Made by a program: the position numbers and the translations under genes
Shown here: piece by piece, positions 43,517 to 51,828 of the stretch
Numbering within the stretch: the first letter of the stretch is position 1
Layout: each line of letters opens with the position of its first letter
The notes under the pieces: model-generated
The model's input: the letters and a program-made list of their open reading frames with translations, nothing else
The model's database searches: none
What the model was told of the DNA's origin: nothing
From: Pandoraea sp.
Lineage (GTDB): Bacteria > Pseudomonadota > Gammaproteobacteria > Burkholderiales > Burkholderiaceae
DNA: 64,000 nucleotides
Direction of reading: 5' to 3'
Assembly (NCBI RefSeq): GCF_004297875.1
Contig: NZ_SCSK01000048.1
Location: forward strand, 62,001 to 126,000

Positions 43517-46500
43517 CAAGCGAGGCCGCCCAGACGTTTCACTGATCGGTCATAAGAAAGTGCCGCGACGTCCTTGGGGTAAATACCTTTTGCTCGCCAC
43601 CTTGTGTGGGGCGGTCTATCTTGCTGTCGCGCTGGTCGCCGCGGAAATGCAGTCGTCGCGCTGGCAAGCGTATTACCTGACCCGGCTCGACAGGCGACTG
43701 AGTTACCGGGTGCGGGCCGGTCCGAGCGATGCGATTCGTTTCCCTGGCCATGGCCCGTACGACTTGCGTCTCGGTTACGCGCAATTGCCTCGTTTCACTC
43801 ACCGGCTCGCGCGCGAGGGATTCGACGTCGCATCGCAAGCCCGTATCTCACCCGAGATGGCCCGGCTGATGGATCGAGGCTGGTTCGCACCGTATCCTGA
43901 AAAAAATCAGGCCGGCCTGCGCTTGCTCGACTGCGACGGTCTTGCCCTGTATCGCCGGCGTTTTCCTCGGCTCGCCTACGCCGATTTCCGGGCCATCCCC
44001 CCCGTGCTGGTCAACAGCCTGCTCTTTATCGAAGATCATGATCTGCTCGACACGGCACACCCGATGCGCAATCCGGCCATCGATTGGCGGCGCTTCTCGC
44101 GTGCATTGCTCGACCAGGGGTTGCATTTGCTCGACCGGAATCACCCGACTCCCGGTGGCAGCACGCTGGCGACCCAGATCGAGAAATATCGACATTCGCC
44201 TGGCGGACGCACCGTCTCGCGAATGGAAAAACTGCGACAAATGGCCAGCGCATCGGTGCGTGCCTATCTCGACGGCGAAAACACGCTGTCCTATCGCCAG
44301 CACATCGTGCTGACCTATTTCAACACGGTACCGCTGGCCGCGCGGGCCGGCCATGGCGCGATCGAGGGAATCGGCGACGGTCTGGCGCTCTGGTATGGCG
44401 AGGATTTTCATCGCGTCAATCAAGTGCTGCGCCGCGCACCTGGCGCGCCAGGCGTCAACCCGCGGCGGACGCTGGCGCAGGCACGAGCCTACAAGGAAGC
44501 GCTGTCGCTGATCATCGCGCAGCGCGGACCCTCGTTCTACCTGCAACACGACATGACGGCACTGGGCAAGCTGACCGACCATTACCTCGAGTTGCTGGCA
44601 AAAGCTGGCGTTATTGCGCCGCAATTGCGCGATGCAGCGCTGGCGTTGCCGCTGCAACTGGCGCCGGCGCCCAACCATCGCGCCGCTCTGTCGTTTGTGA
44701 CGCGCAAAGCCGTTACCGGCTTGCGGACCAGGTTGTCGACCTTGCTGGGGGTCGATACGCTATACCACCTCGATCGGCTCGATCTCAGCGCATCGACAAG
44801 TATTGACCGGGCAGCGCAGAACGCCATCACGGCCGCCCTGATGCGCGCGCGCACGCCAGCGGGGGCGCGGGCAGCCGGGATATACGGCGTGCAGATGCTG
44901 CGCCCAGCCGATGATCCGGGCCGGCTCAGGATCAGCTTTACCCTTTATGAACATCGTGGCGACGCCAATTGGCTGCGCGTGCAAGCCGATACCGTCGACG
45001 AACCGTTCGACCTGAATCGCGACGCCCGCCTGAATCTGGGCTCGACTGCCAAGCTGCGCACGCTGACGACCTATCTGGAAATCGTCACCGCACTGCATCG
45101 GCGCTACGCCAGTCTCTCGCCAGCGGCGCTGCGGCGGTTGAAGTTGGCACCCGAAGATGCCTTGAGCCGCTGGGCAGTCGATTATCTGATGCACGCGCCC
45201 AACGCAAGCTTGCCGCAGATGCTGGGGGCCGCAATGCAGCGCAGGTATTCGGCCAACCCGGGCGAAGCGTTCGCCACTGGCGGCGGCCTGCAGCGCTTTC
45301 ACAACTTCGCCAAGTGGGAGAATTCGCAAATATTCACGGTCCAGGCGGCGTTCCAGAACTCGGTGAATCTGGTATTCGTGCGGCTGATGCGCGATATCGT
45401 GCGCTACGAAATCCTGCGGATCGACCCGACGGTCGACCAGTGGCTGGCGGCCCGTCAGTCGCCGCAGCGGCAAGCCTATCTGGCTCGCTTCGCCGATATG
45501 GAGGGCAGCGAATTCCTGCGGCGCTTCTACCGCGCATACCATGGCAAGACGCCGGACGACGCGCTCGATCTGCTGCTGCAAAACAAATGGGGCACCCCGG
45601 TGCGTCTGGCGACGGCGCTGCGCACCGTCGAGCCAGCGGCCAGCGAGGCGCAGTTCGCGCGAGCCATGCGACGCCGCTTGCCGGCGACCTATCGCGGACT
45701 GTCCGATCGCGATCTGCAAACGCTCTATACGAAATATGACATCGACCACTTTTCCCTGAACGACCGCGCCTATCTGGTCGGGGTGCATCCGCTCGAGCTG
45801 TGGCTGGTCGCTTACCTGCACGCGCATCCCGGGGCCAGTCTGGCACAGGTATTGCGGGTCAGCCATGCACCGCGTGAAGAAGCTTACGCGTGGCTCTTCA
45901 AGGCCCGCAGCCGCGCCGGCCAGACGAACCGGATCCGGCACCTGCTCGAAATCGGGGCGTTCCAGCGCATCGATCGGGACTGGCGTCGACTGGGTTATCC
46001 GTTCGGCACGCTGACGCCATCGTTGGCCACCGCAATTGGCGCCTCGGGCGACCGGCCCGCCGCGCTGGCGCAGTTGATCGGGCTGATTCTCAATCATGGC
46101 GTGCAATGGCCGGCGGAGTCGGTGCGTAACCTGCAATTCGCGGGCGGCACGCCTTACGAGACAAATTTCGCGCGGCGCCCAACCCGGGGGGCGCGCCTGT
46201 TGCCGGCCGCCGTCGCCGACACGCTGCACCGCGCGCTGCTCAGCGTGGTCGATGGCGGTACCGCCATCGGGCTGAGAGGCGTGTTCGACACGGCCGGCGG
46301 CAAGACCGGCACGGGCACGCAAACTTTCTCGGTTTACGCGCCCGGCGGCCGGTTGATCGCCACGCACGCCATCAATCGCAGCGCGACCTTCGTGTTCTTC
46401 GTCGGCAACCGCCTGTTTGGCAGCATCACCGCCTATGTGCACGAGCCCTATGCGTCGCGCTACACTTTCACCAGCGCGATGGCGGTGCAATTGCTGCGCT

Positions 46501-46571
46501 CGGTAGCGCCGATCGTCAAGGCCATGGCGGCACCTCACGATGCGCCGACGCCATTGGCCTGTCACGGCTGA
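43488..46571 (+). CDS. Bifunctional penicillin-binding protein (class A, GT51 + transpeptidase-like)
   Basis: A 1027-residue inner-membrane protein with one N-terminal helix (about 33-53). The glycosyltransferase 51 domain carries LLFIEDHDLLD (Glu182; usual motif EDRRFF) and GGSTLATQIEK (223-233). The transpeptidase half has STAK (Ser519, Lys522), SVN (625-627) and GGKTGTGTQT (KTG at 939). An unusually long segment (about 630-930) separates the SxN and KTG motifs. No ATG is near the start: TTG 43488 is used here, GTG 43560 (MPRRPWGKY) is equally plausible. It should polymerise and crosslink peptidoglycan, though the altered GT motif leaves activity open. The amidase gene that follows converges. 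Confidence 0.82.
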   Translation: MTISRDASIAKRGRPDVSLIGHKKVPRRPWGKYLLLATLCGAVYLAVALVAAEMQSSRWQAYYLTRLDRRLSYRVRAGPSDAIRFPGHGPYDLRLGYAQLPRFTHRLAREGFDVASQARISPEMARLMDRGWFAPYPEKNQAGLRLLDCDGLALYRRRFPRLAYADFRAIPPVLVNSLLFIEDHDLLDTAHPMRNPAIDWRRFSRALLDQGLHLLDRNHPTPGGSTLATQIEKYRHSPGGRTVSRMEKLRQMASASVRAYLDGENTLSYRQHIVLTYFNTVPLAARAGHGAIEGIGDGLALWYGEDFHRVNQVLRRAPGAPGVNPRRTLAQARAYKEALSLIIAQRGPSFYLQHDMTALGKLTDHYLELLAKAGVIAPQLRDAALALPLQLAPAPNHRAALSFVTRKAVTGLRTRLSTLLGVDTLYHLDRLDLSASTSIDRAAQNAITAALMRARTPAGARAAGIYGVQMLRPADDPGRLRISFTLYEHRGDANWLRVQADTVDEPFDLNRDARLNLGSTAKLRTLTTYLEIVTALHRRYASLSPAALRRLKLAPEDALSRWAVDYLMHAPNASLPQMLGAAMQRRYSANPGEAFATGGGLQRFHNFAKWENSQIFTVQAAFQNSVNLVFVRLMRDIVRYEILRIDPTVDQWLAARQSPQRQAYLARFADMEGSEFLRRFYRAYHGKTPDDALDLLLQNKWGTPVRLATALRTVEPAASEAQFARAMRRRLPATYRGLSDRDLQTLYTKYDIDHFSLNDRAYLVGVHPLELWLVAYLHAHPGASLAQVLRVSHAPREEAYAWLFKARSRAGQTNRIRHLLEIGAFQRIDRDWRRLGYPFGTLTPSLATAIGASGDRPAALAQLIGLILNHGVQWPAESVRNLQFAGGTPYETNFARRPTRGARLLPAAVADTLHRALLSVVDGGTAIGLRGVFDTAGGKTGTGTQTFSVYAPGGRLIATHAINRSATFVFFVGNRLFGSITAYVHEPYASRYTFTSAMAVQLLRSVAPIVKAMAAPHDAPTPLACHG

Positions 46572-46585
46572 GCGCGCCTCAGGCG

Positions 46586-47434
46586 TCAGGATCGATACTT
46601 TTCGACCAACGCCAGCGCGATCGCTTCGGTCTGGGCATCCGGCTCGCCAGTGATATCGGCCGGCCGAAAGTGCATCTGAAATGCGGTAATGACCAGACGC
46701 GTTGCCTCATCGAGCGTGCCGGTTTGTTCAATCCGATAACCATATTTGGCCAGCGCCTGCTGAATACGCGCAACCGAGGCACGTGCTGTCGGCGGTCTGC
46801 CGGCAAGATATTTTTCGACGGTATCGGGGTCGGGCCAGGCGCCGATGCCTCTCGCCGCCAGCGTCTGCCAGGGAAACAACGGACCCGGATCGGACTTGCG
46901 CAGCGGCGCAATGTCGCTGTGGCCGACTACATTGTCGGGGGTAATGCCGTAGCGCTTGATGAGGTCTGCAGCCAGGCGCTCGATCAGCTCGATCTGAGCT
47001 GGCTGATACGGATGCCAGCGCCGGCCCGACGCCTCGTCGGTATAGCCGAGATTGACGATCTCGATGCCGAGCGACGTGTCGTTCAAGTTGTGTCGCCCAT
47101 TCCAATAGCTCACACCGGCATGCCAAGCACGCTTGTCGTCGTCGACCAACTGCAGCGCGACCGGCTTGCCGCCGTGCGATCCCGGTATCGAGGTGACGAG
47201 ATAATGGGCGCTGGCGCCGCCGGCGGTCAATAGCCGAAGCGATTCCTCATCGTCGACGGCGGTGTAATGCAAAACGAGATAACGGATTCTCTCGTTTTGG
47301 CTTATTGCCCGATAGGAAGTGGTGTCGGCCTTGTATTGCCCTCGGTCCTCGACCCACCCCGCATGCGGCTCGAAGCCAGCACACCCGCTCAGCAAAAGCC
47401 CCAGTCCGGCGGATACGGTAAGCGATTTCTTCAT
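46586..47434 (-). CDS. amiD: N-acetylmuramoyl-L-alanine amidase lipoprotein, AmiD-like
   Basis: A 282-residue outer-membrane-type lipoprotein: signal with lipobox LLSG-Cys18, an Amidase_2 (AmpD-like) zinc domain with IRYLVLHYTAVDDEES and VVGHSDIAPLRKSDPG, and a C-terminal peptidoglycan-binding domain starting near IQQALAKYGYRIEQTG. It cleaves the lactyl-amide bond between muramic acid and L-alanine in murein or murein fragments. The frame extends 111 codons upstream, but MKKSLTVSAG at 47434 gives the lipoprotein signal. The C-terminus converges with the PBP gene, and the promoter region is shared with zur (divergent). Confidence 0.9.
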   Translation of the reverse strand: MKKSLTVSAGLGLLLSGCAGFEPHAGWVEDRGQYKADTTSYRAISQNERIRYLVLHYTAVDDEESLRLLTAGGASAHYLVTSIPGSHGGKPVALQLVDDDKRAWHAGVSYWNGRHNLNDTSLGIEIVNLGYTDEASGRRWHPYQPAQIELIERLAADLIKRYGITPDNVVGHSDIAPLRKSDPGPLFPWQTLAARGIGAWPDPDTVEKYLAGRPPTARASVARIQQALAKYGYRIEQTGTLDEATRLVITAFQMHFRPADITGEPDAQTEAIALALVEKYRS

Positions 47435-47650
47435 GGCAGACCCTCGGTATACGTGTTGATGAGCGGAGTTCGACGGGATTGGCTGCGATTTGTTTGTGCC
47501 GAGACGGCTTCTTGTGCCAGCGCGATGACTTGTGAACGCGCTTTTCAGACCAGGACGAACCGGGACCATAAATATCCGTATGCCCGCTTCGTGAATTCTT
47601 CTTGATCCTCGAAAGATTCCGGTGCATTGCTTGCGGCAGAAAAAGAATTT

Positions 47651-47679
47651 TTGCCAACTAATTTGATACGTTATATCAT
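47651..47679 (+). promoter_or_regulatory. zur promoter with candidate Zur box
   Basis: TTGCCA (47651-47656), 17 nt, TATCAT (47674-47679) form a sigma-70 promoter 37 nt before zur. The partial palindrome TGATA-CGTTA-TATCA (47664-47678) overlaps it and resembles the AT-rich Zur boxes of proteobacteria. Autoregulation by zinc-loaded Zur is suggested. Confidence 0.55.
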
Positions 47680-47715
47680 GTCGACCTCTGCCGTAATGCC
47701 TTCCTGGGAGCCGCC

Positions 47716-48177
47716 ATGCCCGCGAATATCCAAGATCGTCTTGCCCGCGCCGAAGCCATCGCCGCACAACGCGGGCTTGCTTTCACCACGTTGCGCCGGC
47801 AAGTCTATGAGCTGGTGCTGGCCGCCGAGCGTCCGATCGGCGCCTACGAACTGCTGGCGGCGCTTGCGCCGCAGCGCGGGCCGGTCCCCCCGACCACGGT
47901 GTACCGCGCGCTCGACTTCCTGGTCGAGAACGGGTTTATCCACCGGATCGAGTCCAGGAATGCGTTTTTCGCGTGCTGCGAGCTGGGTGAGCCGCACGAG
48001 GGGCAATTTCTGATTTGCGAGGAATGCGGGCACGCGCTGGAGATACCCGGCACCGAACTGGCCGACAAGCTCTCGCACAGCCAACCCGCTCAAGGCTTCG
48101 AGGTGCATCGCCAGGTGGTGGAACTCAGCGGCATTTGCGGCGATTGCAAGCATAGCCACTCGCATCACAAACCCTGA
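47716..48177 (+). CDS. zur: Zinc uptake regulator Zur (Fur family)
   Basis: A 153-residue Fur-family repressor: winged helix with FTTLRRQVYELVLAAERPIGAYELLAAL and PPTTVYRALDFLVENGFIHRIESRNAF, then a metal-binding dimerisation domain with CEECGHALEI and CGDCKHSHSHHKP (structural zinc Cys pairs and a His-rich end). It begins the zinc operon, 18 nt before znuA. Zur rather than Fur is supported by the znu genes and by the cysteine pattern. With zinc bound it should repress zur-znuACB. Confidence 0.9.
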   Translation: MPANIQDRLARAEAIAAQRGLAFTTLRRQVYELVLAAERPIGAYELLAALAPQRGPVPPTTVYRALDFLVENGFIHRIESRNAFFACCELGEPHEGQFLICEECGHALEIPGTELADKLSHSQPAQGFEVHRQVVELSGICGDCKHSHSHHKP

Positions 48178-48195
48178 TCGCCCGGACCTTTCCCG

Positions 48196-49095
48196 ATGCA
48201 AAGAATTCATTTGAAGCAAATATTCGCCACGCTCTGCGCCATGGTACTGATCTGCGCGCCCGGCCCCGGTCGCGCAAACGATGCACCTGGCCCGCTGCCG
48301 GTGGTCGCGGCCGAGAATTTCTACGGCGACGTCGTGCAGCAGCTCGGCGGCACCCATGTGGCCGTGACCAGCATCTTGCGCAACCCGGACCAGGATCCGC
48401 ACCTGTTCGAGGCCAGTCCCAAAACCGCGCGCGCGCTGTCGCAAGCCAGGCTCGTGGTATACAACGGCGCCGCCTACGATCCCTGGATGAACAAACTGCT
48501 GGCCGCATCGAAGGCGCCGCACCGCGTTAGCATCGTGGCCGCCGCGCTGCTTGGCAAACGGCCCGGAGACAACCCCCATCTGTGGTACTCGCCGGCCGCC
48601 ATGCCGACGGTAGCGAGGGCCGTCACGGCCTACCTCAAGCAGGCCGATCCGGCGCACGCGGCCGATTACGATCAGCGCCTGGTCGCATTCCTTGATTCGC
48701 TCACGCCGCTCGACGCGAAGGTCGCCGCGATGCGCGCCCGTTATCACGGCACGCCGATCACCGCGACCGAACCGGTGTTCGGCGAAATGGCCAAGGCGCT
48801 CGGCCTGACGATGCGCAACACGCGCTTCCAGATGGCAGCGATGAACGGCACCGAGGCCAGCGCGGCAGACATCGCGGCGTTCGAACAGGATCTGCGTCAG
48901 CGGCGCGTCAAGGCGCTTATCTACAACAGCCAGGCAAGCGACGATCTGACCCGTCGCATGCTGCGCCTGGCCGAACAAAGCGGCGTACCGGCGGTGCATG
49001 TCACCGAGACCCAGCCGGCCGGCCTGTCTTATCAGCAATGGATGCTGCAGCAGTTGAACGAACTCGACGCGGCGCTGCATGGAGCAGCGCGGTGA
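48196..49095 (+). CDS. znuA: Zinc ABC transporter substrate-binding protein ZnuA
   Basis: A 299-residue cluster A-I metal-binding protein: signal peptide ending near RAN (about residue 31), then VVAAENFYGDVVQQLGG, DQDPHLFEASPKTARAL (first His ligand) and GDNPHLWYSPAAMP (second), ITATEPVFGEMAKALG and the C-terminal VTETQP. Unlike many ZnuA proteins it has no internal His/Asp-rich loop between the first His blocks. It overlaps znuC by 4 nt (GTGA). Periplasmic. Zinc rather than manganese follows from the zur-linked operon. Confidence 0.9.
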   Translation: MQRIHLKQIFATLCAMVLICAPGPGRANDAPGPLPVVAAENFYGDVVQQLGGTHVAVTSILRNPDQDPHLFEASPKTARALSQARLVVYNGAAYDPWMNKLLAASKAPHRVSIVAAALLGKRPGDNPHLWYSPAAMPTVARAVTAYLKQADPAHAADYDQRLVAFLDSLTPLDAKVAAMRARYHGTPITATEPVFGEMAKALGLTMRNTRFQMAAMNGTEASAADIAAFEQDLRQRRVKALIYNSQASDDLTRRMLRLAEQSGVPAVHVTETQPAGLSYQQWMLQQLNELDAALHGAAR

Positions 49096-49967
49096 ACCTG
49101 GACAATCCCGCCACGATCGAACTGGCCCACGTAAGGCTGGCGCACGGCCGGCGCGTCATCCTGCGCGACGTCAGCCTGTCGATCGGCCAAGGCGAATTCA
49201 TCGGCGTGCTGGGGCCCAACGGCGCCGGCAAAACGACCCTGATGCGCGCGTTGCTCGGCCTGGTGGCGCCTGACGCCGGGGAGATCCGTGTGCTGGGCAA
49301 GCCGGTTGCGCGCGGCAATGCGGACATCGGCTACATGCCGCAAGTGCGCAGCACGATGGCCGGACGCCGGCTGCGCGGGCGCGACTTCGTGGCGTGCGCG
49401 GCCGACGGGCACCGCTGGGGCGTGCCGCATCTGGACCGGGCCGCACGCGCGGCGATCGAGCACGCGCTGGCGATCGTGGGCGCGCAACGGCTCGCCGACC
49501 GGCCGCTGGCCGAGCTCTCGGGCGGCGAGCGCCAGCGCCTCTTGCTGGCGCAGTGCCTGCTCGGCGAACCGAAGCTGTTGCTGCTCGACGAGCCGCTCAT
49601 CAGCCTGGACCCGAACCATCAGGCCAGCGTGGTCGAGCTGGTGCGGCGCATCCAGCGCGAGCTCGACATCACCGTGCTGTTCAGCGCTCATGAACTCAAC
49701 CCGCTGCTCGGCGCGCTCGATCGCGTGCTGTATCTGGGCAACGGCGATGCCGCGCTCGGCCCGGTGGCCGAGGTCATTACCGGTCCGGTGCTGTCCCGCC
49801 TGTACGGCGCGCCGATCGACGTGATGCGGGTCAACGGCCGGATTTTTGTCATGTCCGGCGGCGTCGAGATCGAGAAACACGATCACCAGCACGAAAGCGG
49901 CCAGGAACACGACGACGCACACGGCGATGCCGATGCGCATCGCCACCAACATCACGAAGCAGGTTGA
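49092..49967 (+). CDS. znuC: Zinc ABC transporter ATPase ZnuC with His-rich tail
   Basis: A 291-residue ATPase with Walker A GPNGAGKTT near residue 45, Q-loop YMPQVRSTM, signature LSGGERQRLLLAQCL, Walker B LLLLDEPLISLD and switch His in FSAHELNP. The start is GTG at 49092, overlapping the znuA stop. The last about 30 residues are a histidine/aspartate-rich tail (HDHQHESGQEHDD and HGDADAHRHQHH) on the cytoplasmic side. Such a tail on the ATPase could bind zinc and regulate or buffer transport (inference). The ATG at 49976 of znuB follows the znuC stop by 9 nt. Confidence 0.9.
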   Translation: MNLDNPATIELAHVRLAHGRRVILRDVSLSIGQGEFIGVLGPNGAGKTTLMRALLGLVAPDAGEIRVLGKPVARGNADIGYMPQVRSTMAGRRLRGRDFVACAADGHRWGVPHLDRAARAAIEHALAIVGAQRLADRPLAELSGGERQRLLLAQCLLGEPKLLLLDEPLISLDPNHQASVVELVRRIQRELDITVLFSAHELNPLLGALDRVLYLGNGDAALGPVAEVITGPVLSRLYGAPIDVMRVNGRIFVMSGGVEIEKHDHQHESGQEHDDAHGDADAHRHQHHEAG

Positions 49968-49975
49968 TACCCGCC

Positions 49976-50776
49976 ATGCCCAGCATCTTTCAGTATGACT
50001 TCATGATCAGCGCGTTCGCCGCGGCGGGCATCGTCGCGCTGGTCGCCGGCACGGTCGGCTTTTTCCTGGTCATGCGCGGGCAGACGTTCGCGGGCCATGC
50101 ACTCTCGCATGTCGGGTTCACCGGGGCCACCGGCGCGGTGCTGATCGGCATCTCGCCCATCTGGGGTCTGATCGGTTTCACGCTCGCGGCCGGCATTGGC
50201 ATGGGGCTGCTCGGCGAGCGGCTGGCCGGGCGAGATGTCGCGATCGGACTGATTCTCTCGCTGTCGCTCGGCTTCGGGCTGCTGTTTCTGCATTTCTTTA
50301 CGTCTTACGCGACCCAGGTCACCAGCTTGCTGTTCGGCAATGTGCTCGGCGTGAGCGCATCGACGCTGCGCATCCTGACAGTGCTCGGCATCGTCAGCCT
50401 GCTGGCGCTCGCGGTGATTGCGCGGCCGCTGGTGTTTGCCTCGCTGCAGCCGGAACTGGCCGAAGCCAAGGGCGTGTCGCTGCGGCTGGTGTCGGTGCTG
50501 TTCCTGTCGATCGTCGCGCTGGCGGTGGCCGAGTGCACGCAGATCGTCGGCGTGTTGCTGGTGTTCACGCTGATGGTCGGGCCGGCCGCCGCGGCGCAGA
50601 ATTTCACCTCCCGTCTGGGCAGCGGAGTGGCCTGTGCGGCGCTGCTGGCCGTGATCGAGGCATGGCTGGGCATCACGCTCGCCTTCTACACCGACTGGCC
50701 GAGCAGTTTCTGGATCACCCTGCTCTCGGCTCTCGGCTACGGCCTGAGTGTGGCCTGGCGGCGCGGCGCGCACTGA
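49976..50776 (+). CDS. znuB: Zinc ABC transporter permease ZnuB
   Basis: A 266-residue membrane protein with about eight helices of the ABC-3 family. Typical motifs are GFFLVMRGQTFAGHALSHVGFTGA and the cytoplasmic loop ELAEAKGVSLRLVSVLF. It forms the channel for ZnuA-delivered zinc. ATG 49976 is used; an in-frame TTG at 49964 overlapping the znuC stop is possible. It ends the zinc operon and converges with corA. Confidence 0.9.
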   Translation: MPSIFQYDFMISAFAAAGIVALVAGTVGFFLVMRGQTFAGHALSHVGFTGATGAVLIGISPIWGLIGFTLAAGIGMGLLGERLAGRDVAIGLILSLSLGFGLLFLHFFTSYATQVTSLLFGNVLGVSASTLRILTVLGIVSLLALAVIARPLVFASLQPELAEAKGVSLRLVSVLFLSIVALAVAECTQIVGVLLVFTLMVGPAAAAQNFTSRLGSGVACAALLAVIEAWLGITLAFYTDWPSSFWITLLSALGYGLSVAWRRGAH

Positions 50777-50808
50777 CGTCAAGCCATTGGGCTGGCACCG
50801 CGGCGCCG

Positions 50809-51786
50809 CTACAGCCAGCCCACCTTCTTGAAACGCCACCACAGGAACAAATCGATCCCCAGCATCGCCAACAGGCAAATCGGGTAGCCGTAAGTTGCAT
50901 GGAGTTCCGGGATGTCGCGGAAATTCATGCCGTAGATGCCCGCGATCATGGTCGGCACGGCGAACAGCGCGGCGAATGCGCCAAGCCGCTTGGTGATCTC
51001 GCTCTCGGCCAGGGAGATCATGCCCAGATTCACCTGCAAGGCCGTAGTCAGCATATCGCGACGCCCCTCGATGACCTTGCTGATGCGTTGCAGATGGTCC
51101 TGCACGTCGCGAAAGTAATCCTGCATGCCCTGACAGATCGCCGGCACGCGACCGCCACATAGCTTGCCGACGGCGTCGAGCAGCGGTGCGCAGGTGTGTT
51201 GCAGCAGCATCAGCCGACGCTTGACGGCATACATGTCTTCGATCACGGCGCGCGACGCGCGCGTGTCTGCCTTGACGAAAAGACGGTCCTCGATGTCGTC
51301 GACTTCAGCGCCGAGATCCTCCAGCAGCGGAAAGTACCGGTCGACCACGCTGTCCATCAGCGCATACAGCACGAAGCCCGGCCCCTGCTTGAGCAGGTCC
51401 GGATCGTGTTCGCAACGCGCACGCACATCCTTGAAATTCTGCCGGGTGCCGTGGCGCACCGTCAGCACGTAGTCGGGCCCGGTGAAGATGTCGATTTCGC
51501 CTTGCGTCAGCTCGCCGTCGTCCTGCCGGTCGATCACGTGCAGCACGGCAAATAACGATTCGCCGTACTCATCGATCTTGGCGCGCTGGTGGCCATGCGT
51601 GGCGTCTTCGACCGCCAGGTCATGCAGCCCGAATTGCCGCTGCATATGTGCCAGCTCGCCAGGTTCGATGTCGCATAGCGCAACCCAGACGAAGCAGCCA
51701 GGCCGGCTCAGATAGGTGTTGATGTCGTTCGGCTGAATATCAGCGAGCTTGCGGCCATCTTGATAGGCCGCGCAATTCACCAGCAT
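50809..51786 (-). CDS. corA: CorA-family magnesium/cobalt transporter
   Basis: A 325-residue CorA protein: long cytoplasmic N-terminal domain (LEDATHGHQRAKIDEYGESLFAVL and PDYVLTVRHG), a long coiled connector, then two C-terminal helices with the family signature YGMNFRDIPEL (GMN) between them. It mediates Mg2+ (or Co2+/Ni2+) flux across the inner membrane. It converges with znuB (32 nt between stops) and lies 42 nt upstream of the start of its downstream neighbour on the same strand. Confidence 0.92.
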   Translation of the reverse strand: MLVNCAAYQDGRKLADIQPNDINTYLSRPGCFVWVALCDIEPGELAHMQRQFGLHDLAVEDATHGHQRAKIDEYGESLFAVLHVIDRQDDGELTQGEIDIFTGPDYVLTVRHGTRQNFKDVRARCEHDPDLLKQGPGFVLYALMDSVVDRYFPLLEDLGAEVDDIEDRLFVKADTRASRAVIEDMYAVKRRLMLLQHTCAPLLDAVGKLCGGRVPAICQGMQDYFRDVQDHLQRISKVIEGRRDMLTTALQVNLGMISLAESEITKRLGAFAALFAVPTMIAGIYGMNFRDIPELHATYGYPICLLAMLGIDLFLWWRFKKVGWL

Positions 51787-51828
51787 TGTCCGCTTTCTCC
51801 TGGGGGATGTTTGATCACCTGCGGCACG

